Source of the DNA: an uncultured Treponema sp.
Lineage (GTDB): Bacteria > Spirochaetota > Spirochaetia > Treponematales > Treponemataceae
NCBI GenBank assembly: GCA_937885475.1
Contig: CAKZZR010000138.1
Span: forward strand, 1-6,766
Direction: 5' to 3'
DNA length: 6,766 nucleotides
The notes below the pieces were generated by a model that was not told the DNA's origin, did not search any database, and was given only the letters and a program-made list of their open reading frames with translations. Shown here in pieces: positions 1-6,282 of this stretch (the first letter of the stretch is position 1; each line of letters opens with the position of its first letter). Position numbers and translations under genes: made by a program.

Positions 1-9
1 GGGCGTTCA

Positions 10-411
10 TTATAATATGCAATTTAATTCTGTTATCACACGAGCCATATTTTTAAAATCTTCATCATCATGCAATAAGGGAATATTGTTTTCAATAGCA
101 GTTTCTGCAATAAGCAAATCTATTGTACTTCTTATAGTTACACCTTTTCTTCGGCATCGAAAATTCAATAAGGCGGCATTTTCATACGATTGAATGCCAA
201 GCTTAATTGGATATAATGGTATTTCGCTCAGATATGATTTTAAGATTGTGAATTCTTTTTCATCCTTCGCACCTTGCAGAAGTTCTTGATAGATAAATTC
301 ATTGATGCAAAAATCTTCTTTATTGTCGAGCAGTTTATCAAGATAATTAGCTCCGGCTGTTTGTCTGCCTCGAAAGAAATTTATGAAAACAGAGGTATCG
401 ACTAAAATCAT
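10..411 (-). CDS. vapC: PIN-domain ribonuclease toxin, VapC-like
   Basis: This 133-residue protein has the size and residue pattern of VapC toxins, which are Mg-dependent endoribonucleases that usually cut tRNA or rRNA in the cytoplasm. The family acidic residues are present: Asp5 in the opening MILVDTS strand, Glu43 in YQELLQG, Asp98 in RSTIDLLIAE, and Asp116/Asp118 in LLHDDEDF near the C-terminus. All four metal-binding positions are therefore intact and the toxin should be active. Its ATG overlaps the antitoxin TGA as ATGA, with GGAG six bases upstream (complement of 418-421), which implies translational coupling. The region is clearly AT-rich, roughly one-third GC by eye against about half in alaS, suggesting acquisition by transfer. 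The fold and family are near certain. The RNA target cannot be read from sequence, and the symbol is a family name. Confidence 0.9.
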   Translation of the reverse strand: MILVDTSVFINFFRGRQTAGANYLDKLLDNKEDFCINEFIYQELLQGAKDEKEFTILKSYLSEIPLYPIKLGIQSYENAALLNFRCRRKGVTIRSTIDLLIAETAIENNIPLLHDDEDFKNMARVITELNCIL

Positions 412-605
412 TGTACGCTCCGCATTGCTTTATGGTCATATCCTTCTGAAAATTGAATTTTACCTTTCAAATCTGTCAGCGTATGACGCCGTGCTTTCTG
501 AGAAAAGTCTAGCGCTTCCATATAGGAAAGGACTATTTGGGCGCGGGTGTCATCAAGTGTTGTGAAATAGTCAATTGCTTTTTCTTTTATAGTTGTCTCT
601 GTCAT
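408..605 (-). CDS. Putative antitoxin partner of the PIN-domain toxin, VapB-type
   Basis: This 65-residue protein lies directly upstream of the toxin and overlaps it by four bases. That is the usual order and coupling of VapBC modules, in which the antitoxin binds and blocks the nuclease and represses the operon. The start at 605 was chosen over a longer 97-residue reading from 701 because a perfect AAGGAGG (complement of 612-618) sits six bases before it and the extra N-terminal stretch overlaps the promoter. The N-terminal half looks helical (IVLSYMEALDF). The C-terminal part, LKGKIQFSEGYDHKAMR, resembles the short extended tails with which antitoxins wrap PIN toxins. I see no clear AbrB, ribbon-helix-helix or Phd DNA-binding signature, so the family is not assigned. 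The function rests mainly on context. Confidence 0.8.
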   Translation of the reverse strand: MTETTIKEKAIDYFTTLDDTRAQIVLSYMEALDFSQKARRHTLTDLKGKIQFSEGYDHKAMRSVQ

Positions 606-630
606 AAACAGCCTCCTTGAACATATACTG

Positions 631-659
631 ATTATAGCATGCGTTGCTAAGAAAAAAAA
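631..659 (-). promoter_or_regulatory. Likely promoter of the toxin-antitoxin operon
   Basis: A perfect TATAAT lies on the minus strand (complement of 631-636), 25 bases before the antitoxin ATG and just upstream of its Shine-Dalgarno sequence. The -35 region 17 bases further up is only a T-run, so the match there is poor. The palindrome GCATGC at 637-642 touches the -10 box, and an imperfect inverted repeat spans about 622-641. Either could be the operator for autorepression, but this is inference. Confidence 0.5.
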
Positions 660-739
660 GTCTGATGTCGATAAGTGTGATATTTTTTCTTTTAAATCCA
701 TAACGCCTCGGTCTTTCCCTGCCTGAAAATTCCCCCATC

Positions 740-768
740 TTGAATTTCACATTGCTCGTCAATATAAT
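740..768 (+). promoter_or_regulatory. Sigma70-type promoter of alaS, predicted leaderless or nearly so
   Basis: TTGAAT at 740-745 (four of six bases match the -35 consensus) and a perfect TATAAT at 763-768 are separated by 17 bases. Only nine bases lie between the -10 box and the alaS ATG, so initiation at the usual distance would give a 5' untranslated region of about zero to three bases. No Shine-Dalgarno sequence lies between them, which agrees with leaderless translation. Confidence 0.65.
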
Positions 769-777
769 TGATACATT

Positions 778-2607
778 ATGACTGCTAATGAATTGCGCTC
801 AAAATATATTGAGTTTTTTAAGAGCAAAAATCACGCTGAAATTTCAGGTCAGTCCCTGATTCCTGAAAATGATCCATCCGTTCTGTTTACGACTGCGGGA
901 ATGCATCCGCTCGTTCCATATCTTCTGGGCGAAAAACACCCTTCAGGAACGCGCCTTACCGACTATCAGAAATGTATCCGCACCGGCGACATTGACGAGG
1001 TAGGAGATCCGAGCCATCTTACCTGCTTTGAAATGCTCGGAAACTGGTCCCTTGGCGACTACTTCAAGAAAGAATCCATCGCGTTCTCATACGAATTTTT
1101 GACCAGCAAGGATTGGCTTGCCCTTGATCCGCGCAAAATAAGCGTTACCGTTTTTGCTGGCGACGAGAATGCTCCTCGCGATGAGGAGGCTGCCGGCTAC
1201 TGGAAGGACAACGGAATGCCGGAAGACAAAATTGCGTATCTTCCTGCAAGTGACAACTGGTGGGCAGCAGGTCCTACAGGTCCGTGCGGTCCGGATACTG
1301 AAATTTTCTATTGGGTTGGTGAAGGTTTGCCGCCAGCCGGCTCTAATAAGGGAACGGACAGCGCGAACTGGATGGAAATCTGGAACAACGTCTTCATGCA
1401 GTACAACCGCATTGATGAAAAGACGCTCGTTCCGCTTCCAAAGCAGAACGTTGATACGGGAATGGGCTTGGAGCGCACCAATTGTATTCTTCAGGGAAAG
1501 ACGAGCGTGTACCTTACCGAAGTGTTCCAGCCGATAATTTCTAAGATTGGAGAGCTTGCCGGCGGCTATCAGTATGGTACCGATGAGGAAAAGGATAAAT
1601 CCGTTCGCATCATAGCAGATCATAGCCGCGCCGCGGTGTTCATTCTTGGAGATCAGCGCGGTGTAACGCCTTCCAATGTGGGCGCGGGATACGTGCTTCG
1701 CCGCCTTATCCGTAGGGCAGTCCGCCACGGAATGAAGCTTGGAATCGAAAAATCATTCCTTGCCGACATTGCCGAAGCCGTAATCGAAAACTTCAGGTGC
1801 GCATATCCGGAACTTGAATCAAATGCCGCAAAAGTTAAATCCGAGCTTACCGCAGAGGAAGATAAGTTCCGTCAGACGCTCCGTAAGGGCGAGGCAGAAT
1901 TCCAGAAGCTGCTTCCGAACCTGATGAAGAATCCTAAAAAAATCATCAGCGGAAAGGTTGCCTACAATCTGTATGAAACCTACGGCTTTCCGGTTGAGCT
2001 TACGCAGGAACTTGGCGCAGAAAACGGCTTTACAGTGGACTTGGACGGCTTTAAGGAAGCTGAGCGCAAGCATCAGGAAGCTTCAAAGGCTGCCGACGCA
2101 GGACAGGCTAAAGGCGGCCTTGCGGAGCAGAGCGACGTTGCTACAAAATATCATACGGCAACGCATCTTTTGCAGCAGGCGCTTGTTAACGTGCTTGGCA
2201 ATCAGGTTGCGCAGAAGGGAAGCAACATCAACAACGAGCGTATGCGCTTTGACTTCACCTTTGAGCGCCCTATGACAAAGGAAGAGATTCAGAAGGTGGA
2301 GGACATCGTAAATCAGAAGATTAAGGAAGACCTTCCTGTTACGATGGAAATAAAGACGCTTGAAGAAGCAAAGGCAGAGGGTGCGCGCGCCTTGTTCGCA
2401 AACAAATACGGCGAGCAGGTAAAGGTGTACACCATCGGCCGCGACGCTCATTCCGACTGGTTCAGCAAGGAAGTGTGCGGGGGACCGCATGTTCAGCATA
2501 CGGCACAAATCGGCGACTTCAAGATTCAGAAGGAGCAGAGCTCTTCTGCCGGTGTGCGCCGAATCCGTGCGGTCATCAGCGGAGGGCTTCCTCTGGAAAA
2601 CAGCTAA
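778..2607 (+). CDS. alaS: Alanyl-tRNA synthetase, short form lacking the C-Ala domain
   Basis: This 609-residue cytoplasmic enzyme charges tRNA-Ala with alanine and clears mischarged Ser and Gly. The class II aminoacylation core occupies about residues 1-240: motif 2 in TCFEMLGNW (82-90), GPTGPCGP (165-172) and motif 3 in DTGMGLER (226-233). The tRNA-recognition helices run to about 430. The editing domain (about 452-600) keeps its zinc ligands H459xxxH463 and C567xxxH571, the latter as CGGPH where E. coli has CGGTH. Compared with the roughly 875-residue E. coli enzyme, two parts are missing: the beta-barrel between core and editing domains, and the coiled-coil plus C-terminal C-Ala domain. 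From memory T. pallidum AlaRS is similarly short. The start is firm because an in-frame TGA lies at 769-771 and the N-terminus aligns with the family. No ribosome binding site is visible. The last eight codons (GGLPLENS) come from a duplicated repeat element. Confidence 0.97.
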   Translation: MTANELRSKYIEFFKSKNHAEISGQSLIPENDPSVLFTTAGMHPLVPYLLGEKHPSGTRLTDYQKCIRTGDIDEVGDPSHLTCFEMLGNWSLGDYFKKESIAFSYEFLTSKDWLALDPRKISVTVFAGDENAPRDEEAAGYWKDNGMPEDKIAYLPASDNWWAAGPTGPCGPDTEIFYWVGEGLPPAGSNKGTDSANWMEIWNNVFMQYNRIDEKTLVPLPKQNVDTGMGLERTNCILQGKTSVYLTEVFQPIISKIGELAGGYQYGTDEEKDKSVRIIADHSRAAVFILGDQRGVTPSNVGAGYVLRRLIRRAVRHGMKLGIEKSFLADIAEAVIENFRCAYPELESNAAKVKSELTAEEDKFRQTLRKGEAEFQKLLPNLMKNPKKIISGKVAYNLYETYGFPVELTQELGAENGFTVDLDGFKEAERKHQEASKAADAGQAKGGLAEQSDVATKYHTATHLLQQALVNVLGNQVAQKGSNINNERMRFDFTFERPMTKEEIQKVEDIVNQKIKEDLPVTMEIKTLEEAKAEGARALFANKYGEQVKVYTIGRDAHSDWFSKEVCGGPHVQHTAQIGDFKIQKEQSSSAGVRRIRAVISGGLPLENS

Positions 2608-2631
2608 AAAACTTTTTGGGAAAAAGTTTTT
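2607..2631 (+). terminator. Hairpin 1 after alaS, possible weak bidirectional terminator
   Basis: AAAAACTTTTT (2607-2617) and AAAAAGTTTTT (2621-2631) form an 11-bp perfect inverted repeat around a GGG loop, starting inside the alaS stop codon. Only one pair is G:C, so the stem is weak for an intrinsic terminator, although the 3' arm provides a U-run. Each arm is itself nearly palindromic (A5-C-T5), so other foldings are possible. Confidence 0.5.
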
Positions 2632-2679
2632 CTTAACGCTGTTTGCTATATGCGCAGGGCTTCCACCGGAAAACAGCTG

Positions 2680-2707
2680 AAAAACTTTTTTTGGGAAAAA
2701 GTTTTTT
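2680..2707 (+). terminator. Hairpin 2 after alaS, second copy of the same element
   Basis: The same inverted repeat recurs with arms 2680-2690 and 2696-2706 and loop TTGGG, followed by one further T. A doubled hairpin could make up for the weakness of each one. It would help separate alaS from the operon downstream, which runs in the same direction. Confidence 0.5.
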
Positions 2708-2713
2708 CTGGCG

Positions 2714-2782
2714 CAAAAAACTGCGGAATTTTTGTAACCTTTCAGAGGTTCCGCGGTTATACAATGTAATCAAAGTGTTACA
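2714..2782 (+). promoter_or_regulatory. Structured leader before the ppiC-nusB operon
   Basis: CTGCGGAA (2721-2728) can pair with TTCCGCGG (2749-2756) in an 8-bp stem with one G-U pair. A smaller stem, AACCT (2736-2740) with AGGTT (2746-2750), overlaps its 3' arm by two bases, so the outermost pairs of the two compete. CAAAAA (2714-2719) can also pair with TTTTTG (2729-2734). A separate TGTAA-N8-TTACA inverted repeat lies at 2765-2782. No U-run follows the main stem, so it is not an ordinary terminator. I found no convincing -35/-10 pair here; TACAAT at 2760-2765 is the best -10 but has no partner. This could be an operator or an RNA regulatory element, unproven. Confidence 0.35.
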
Positions 2783-2805
2783 AATACAAAAGTAAGGAAA
2801 TACAA

Positions 2806-3885
2806 ATGAAACGTTTTGCAATCATATTCTTGGCTTTATTCATGTCTGCGGCAGTCTTTGCGCAGTCGGACTTGCAGGTTCTTGCCGTTGTCAAATTGAA
2901 CAAGAATGAATCAATCACCGTTAAGCAGATTCGCACCCGCGTGGAGATGTATGAAAAGCAGCGCGGTGCCGCCCTTTCTGTGGACGACCGCAAGAAGGTG
3001 CTTGACGCGCTCATTCAGGAAAAGCTCGTGCTTCAGGCGGCTCAGAAGGCTGGAATCACGCTTACTGACAGCGCCGTTGAGAACATGTTCCTTCAGCAGG
3101 TTTCGCAGCAGCTTTTGGGACGCACAGTAACACAGAGCGAGCTGGAGCAGGTTGTAAAACAGCAGACGAACCTTTCTCTTGATGATTTTATGAAGCAGCA
3201 GATTGGCATGTCGGTTGCAGAATACAAGACGTACCTTAAGAATCAGACGATTGTGCAGCAGTACATCGTTAGCCAGCGCGAGAATGAATTGAAATCCGTT
3301 GCCGCAACAGACAAGGAAATCCGCTCATTCTACGAGCTGAACAAGTCTTCTTTTGTATGGACTGACATGATGAAGCTCTATCTTGTTGTCGTTCCAAAGG
3401 CAGACAATGCCGAAACCGCGCGCGCAAAGGCGAACGATTTGTATACAAAGCTCAAGGAAAAGAAGCTTTCCACGAATCAGCTTACCGTTGAGTCGAAGAA
3501 GGAAAATTCCGGCTTTCAGAGCGGCGAGATGCTCATCAACAAGAACCAGCTGAGCGCACAGCAGCTTGGCATTTCATACACGGACTTGCTGACCCTCTTT
3601 GGAAACGACAAGGATTATGTTTCAAATGTCTCTGAATTTGACTCTCACTTCCAGTTCTATACAATCATCAAGAAATATGACGCAAAAATGCTCGGCTTGA
3701 GCGACGTAGTTCAGCCGGATTCAACGACGACCGTATACGACTATATCCGCAGTTCCCTTGGACAGCAGAAGGTAATGCAGTATTTTACTGTTGCCGCGCA
3801 GGAAATTGCAGAGGGCTTGGATAAGGAAGAAAACGTAGAACGCAAGAAAAAAGACGAGGCTTTGACAAAGCTTCTTTCTTGGTAA
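2806..3885 (+). CDS. Periplasmic SurA/PpiC-like chaperone with a degenerate parvulin domain
   Basis: This 359-residue protein begins with a type I signal peptide (MKRFAIIFLALFMSAAVFA, likely cut after residue 19), so it should be exported. Residues about 35-165 resemble the helical SurA N-terminal chaperone fold (VDDRKKVLDALIQEKLVLQ, with Gln-rich helices). Residues about 168-292 match the parvulin-like rotamase layout (TDKEIRSFYELNKSSF, then a beta strand). The usual catalytic His of the SHILV strand is replaced: the strand reads MMKLYLVVVPK. Catalysis is therefore doubtful and a holdase role is likelier. The tail (340-359) is highly charged and may be disordered. The position matches T. pallidum tpn39b (TP1016, from memory). 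AAGGA lies seven bases before the ATG. The stop is ten bases before the nusB ATG, so the two are co-transcribed. Clients may be envelope proteins; that is inference. Confidence 0.85.
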   Translation: MKRFAIIFLALFMSAAVFAQSDLQVLAVVKLNKNESITVKQIRTRVEMYEKQRGAALSVDDRKKVLDALIQEKLVLQAAQKAGITLTDSAVENMFLQQVSQQLLGRTVTQSELEQVVKQQTNLSLDDFMKQQIGMSVAEYKTYLKNQTIVQQYIVSQRENELKSVAATDKEIRSFYELNKSSFVWTDMMKLYLVVVPKADNAETARAKANDLYTKLKEKKLSTNQLTVESKKENSGFQSGEMLINKNQLSAQQLGISYTDLLTLFGNDKDYVSNVSEFDSHFQFYTIIKKYDAKMLGLSDVVQPDSTTTVYDYIRSSLGQQKVMQYFTVAAQEIAEGLDKEENVERKKKDEALTKLLSW

Positions 3886-3895
3886 GGAGCGTGTG

Positions 3896-4399
3896 ATGTC
3901 ACGACGAATTGGACGAATCCTTGCGTTTCAGGCGCTGTATTCCTGGGACGTGGGCGGAGTTAGCATCGAGGATTTGCTTACTTTTTCCTGGCTTGAGCAT
4001 GATGACGCTGATATGGCAGAGGACGGTGCTTCCGGGGACGACATAAAGTTCTGCTTGCTGGATAAGCAGATGGAGCTTTTTGACGGACTTGCGCCTGAAA
4101 AAAAGGAAGAATTGTATATCTTTGCCCGGCTTTTGGTTCGTGGCACGGTTGAGAATGTTGCGGAAATTGATGAAATCATAAAGAATCATCTTTCTGCAAA
4201 CTGGAGCCTGGACAGAATCAATAAGGTTGCGCTTGCCGTTATCCGTATGAGCGTGTACTCGCTTTTGTATCAGAAGGACGTTCCTGCTGCCATTGTCATT
4301 GACGAGGCGGTTGAGATTGTAAAGGATTACGGCGTGGACGATTCTCATAAGTTCACGAACGCGATTCTTGATAACATCAGCAAAGATCTTTTAAAATAA
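3896..4399 (+). CDS. nusB: Transcription antitermination factor NusB
   Basis: NusB binds the boxA RNA element with NusE (ribosomal protein S10) and supports antitermination of rRNA operons. The 167-residue product has the family signatures: RRIGRILAFQALYSWD at the N-terminus, then WSLDRINKVALAVIRMSVYSLL (103-124), VPAAIVIDEAVEIVKDYG (129-146) and DDSHKFTNAILDNI (148-161). E. coli NusB has 139 residues. The excess is an acidic insertion at about residues 36-70 (HDDADMAEDGASGDD and following) between the first helices. A GTG at 3893 directly precedes the ATG at 3896. The ATG is preferred because AGGAG (3885-3889) is then six bases away, whereas from the GTG it would be only three. The gene sits between two predicted exported proteins, ten bases after one and twenty before the other, in one apparent operon. 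Confidence 0.97.
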   Translation: MSRRIGRILAFQALYSWDVGGVSIEDLLTFSWLEHDDADMAEDGASGDDIKFCLLDKQMELFDGLAPEKKEELYIFARLLVRGTVENVAEIDEIIKNHLSANWSLDRINKVALAVIRMSVYSLLYQKDVPAAIVIDEAVEIVKDYGVDDSHKFTNAILDNISKDLLK

Positions 4400-4419
4400 C
4401 ATAACTGCGGAGCCGCTGT

Positions 4420-6282
4420 ATGAAAAAGCCGTGTGGAAAAAAATTGTGCCGTATCGCCTGTATTGTTTTCCTTGCGGCTTTTTTTGTGTCCTGCTCAAAG
4501 AATGCCGCCCGGCTTTCTTTTACGTCATCACTGGATCAGATTGACGCGCTTATTCATCAGAATCAGTTCAAGGATGCTGCCAAGGAGCTTGAGCGGGCAG
4601 AAAGATATGCCTACGGCTCGTGGGCGGAGCTTGGCATTTTCAGGCGCTACGTGCAGATTTCCATGCCGGACAGGGCAGAGAAGGTGCTTGTTGCCGCGCT
4701 CAAAAAAAATCCTGAGAATCCGGAGCTTAACGCCGTCTACGTGCATTTTTTGATGAGACAGAATCGGCTTTCTGACGCGATTTTGCGCGGAAAGCCCCTG
4801 CAGGGAACTAAATTCGGCTCCGTGTATTCCGAGGCGGTGCTGCGCGACACGCTTGACAAGTCTGCCGGCGAAGGCAAGGAAGTTGTTTTTCATTCCGCGG
4901 AATATTTTCCGGTTTATTACGACGCGTATATTGGAACGAAGGACAACGCCTGGCTCCGTAACTGCGCCTTGCTACGCCTTGCTGACGGTGCCTACCAAAG
5001 CATAGCCGCCTTAAAGCCTGCCGAGGTATTTGGGGCGGACGACGCGTTCTTTTGGGCGCTCGCCTTGTACGACGGTGGCTTTTATGCAGATTCGCTTTCC
5101 TATGCGGAAACAGCCAAGCGCTTGTATCCTACGAGCAGCGGCAAAATCCGCCGTAAGGTACCGGAAGAGCAGCTTTATTCGATTATCGCAGATTCCTATG
5201 TGTCGCTGAGTGACGCAGAGATGGCGGAGAACGTGCGCCTTGAGTTTTTGCAGACGCTTTCTGATTCCAAGGGGGGCTGGCTGATTCCGCAGGAAACGCG
5301 CGACAATCTTATTTTTCCTATTACATTTACGAACAGCGCCAAGTGGGCGCGGGACAATGCTGACGGCGACCGTTGCGTTGCCTTGCTTACCTTTTGCGCG
5401 GACAATTGGCCGGATTTTGTGCCGGCGCTCACCGCCTACGCTTCTTTTGCGCTGGAGTCCAGCAGTCAGCGTGCCGAGGATTCAGAGACACAGATGCTCC
5501 GCGATGCCGGGCTTGCTACTTTGGAGATGGAACGCTACGACAGCCGCGCCCGCATTCCGGTAAGCGATGCCGTGTACAGAATTGACGCATCTCTTGCGCG
5601 CACAAAAAGCCCGCTCCTGAGCATTGTTCGCCTGGATATACGCTACAAGACCGAGCAGAATCTGAGCGAAAAGGAAAAGACTGCCGACATCTGGCGCATC
5701 CTTGAGCGGAACATGCTTTCGCCCAGCGTGTATGACGAGGAGCTTTTGGGCTATGCGGAAAATTACTTTCTTTCTGCAAAGCTTATTGATGACGCATGGA
5801 AGTTGTTCTATAAATACATCGGAAAAAAATACGACATTACGCCGGACGCAAGTTTTTGGACGAACGTAATCCGCAAGCTGCCGCTTTTGAGTCAGCGGGA
5901 ATTGGAGCTTGCCGCCTATTTTGCGTCCCTTTCACTGCGTGCCGATGACGCGCTCTGCCTGTACGAGGCAGCTGTGTTTGAGGCAGGGGATTCTGCGCGG
6001 AACGTCTTTGTTCTTGCAAGCGATGGTGCCGTCGTGAATCTTGCTATGCTCTATTCTGCGCTTGGAAAGAACGATGACGCACTTGCGCTCTATAGCCGGG
6101 CAAACGGACGCAGCTCGGATGTGCATCTCAAATCCGTCATCATGTACCGCATGGCAGAAATATACTTCAGCACTGACGATCTGAAGAATTCACGGCGCTG
6201 CGCGGAATATGCCGTAACGCTGGACTCAAAGAACGCCGAGGCACGCCTCTTGCTTGCTAAGATAAAGCAGAAGCAGGCATAA
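4420..6282 (+). CDS. TPR-like repeat lipoprotein, function unknown
   Basis: This 620-residue protein has a lipoprotein signal peptide: basic MKKPCGKKLCR, a hydrophobic stretch (12-23), then FFVSC with Cys25 as the lipidated residue and Ser26 after it. That is a relaxed lipobox typical of spirochetes. The mature part is helical and repeat-like. TPR-type pairs are clearest at 575-606 (YRMAEIYFSTDDLKNSRRCAEYA) and 538-563 (VNLAMLYSALGKNDDALALYSR), with probable ones at 36-64, 69-100 and 205-236. TPR proteins are usually assembly or docking scaffolds, and nothing here shows an enzymatic site. GGAG (4409-4412) lies seven bases before the ATG. The gene is last in the ppiC-like-nusB operon, and its TAA lies inside the terminator stem. 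Its place matches the T. pallidum hypothetical TP1014 (from memory). Role with the periplasmic chaperone upstream: inference only. Confidence 0.85.
   Translation: MKKPCGKKLCRIACIVFLAAFFVSCSKNAARLSFTSSLDQIDALIHQNQFKDAAKELERAERYAYGSWAELGIFRRYVQISMPDRAEKVLVAALKKNPENPELNAVYVHFLMRQNRLSDAILRGKPLQGTKFGSVYSEAVLRDTLDKSAGEGKEVVFHSAEYFPVYYDAYIGTKDNAWLRNCALLRLADGAYQSIAALKPAEVFGADDAFFWALALYDGGFYADSLSYAETAKRLYPTSSGKIRRKVPEEQLYSIIADSYVSLSDAEMAENVRLEFLQTLSDSKGGWLIPQETRDNLIFPITFTNSAKWARDNADGDRCVALLTFCADNWPDFVPALTAYASFALESSSQRAEDSETQMLRDAGLATLEMERYDSRARIPVSDAVYRIDASLARTKSPLLSIVRLDIRYKTEQNLSEKEKTADIWRILERNMLSPSVYDEELLGYAENYFLSAKLIDDAWKLFYKYIGKKYDITPDASFWTNVIRKLPLLSQRELELAAYFASLSLRADDALCLYEAAVFEAGDSARNVFVLASDGAVVNLAMLYSALGKNDDALALYSRANGRSSDVHLKSVIMYRMAEIYFSTDDLKNSRRCAEYAVTLDSKNAEARLLLAKIKQKQA

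Larger units (their letters stand above)
2579..2707 (+). repeat. Tandem duplication of a stop-codon-plus-hairpin element, period 73 bp
   Basis: Copy 1 spans 2579-2631 and copy 2 spans 2652-2707, separated by 20 bases. By hand alignment 49 of 53 shared positions are identical, and copy 2 has three extra T residues. Each copy starts GCGSAGGGCTTCC, continues GGAAAACAGCT, has a stop codon (TAA at 2605-2607, TGA at 2678-2680), and ends in an inverted repeat. Copy 1 forms the 3' end of alaS and copy 2 is entirely intergenic. Read in the same phase, copy 2 would encode GLPPENS-stop, close to GLPLENS-stop of alaS. The origin is unknown; it could be a local duplication or a dispersed REP/MITE-like repeat. 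Confidence 0.85.

Noticed and set aside
408..701. A 97-residue antitoxin starting at 701
   Set aside because: The start at 605 has a perfect AAGGAGG at ideal spacing, and the longer form would read through the predicted promoter.
1087..1728. A 213-codon open frame on the minus strand inside alaS
   Set aside because: It lies wholly antisense to the catalytic core of alaS, its translation resembles no family I know, and it has no ribosome binding site context.
2083..2508. A 141-codon minus-strand open frame inside alaS
   Set aside because: Antisense to the AlaRS editing domain, whose zinc ligands are clearly encoded on the plus strand.
2579..2707. CRISPR-like array
   Set aside because: Only two units, each palindromic with A/T runs, a 20-base spacer, and one unit within a coding sequence. 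This is a tandem duplication.
2632..2805. Remnant of a C-Ala domain downstream of alaS
   Set aside because: The translated frames between alaS and the next gene show only the repeat element and leader, with no glycine-rich DHHA1-like sequence.
4407..4416. GCGG-AG-CCGC hairpin hiding the ribosome binding site of the lipoprotein gene
   Set aside because: The loop would be only two bases, too short to form.
4437..4485. A7 (4437-4443) and T7 (4479-4485) runs in the lipoprotein signal peptide as a phase-variation switch
   Set aside because: Seven-base runs are common in this AT-tolerant codon usage (Lys AAA, Phe TTT), and the frame is intact, so there is no evidence of switching.
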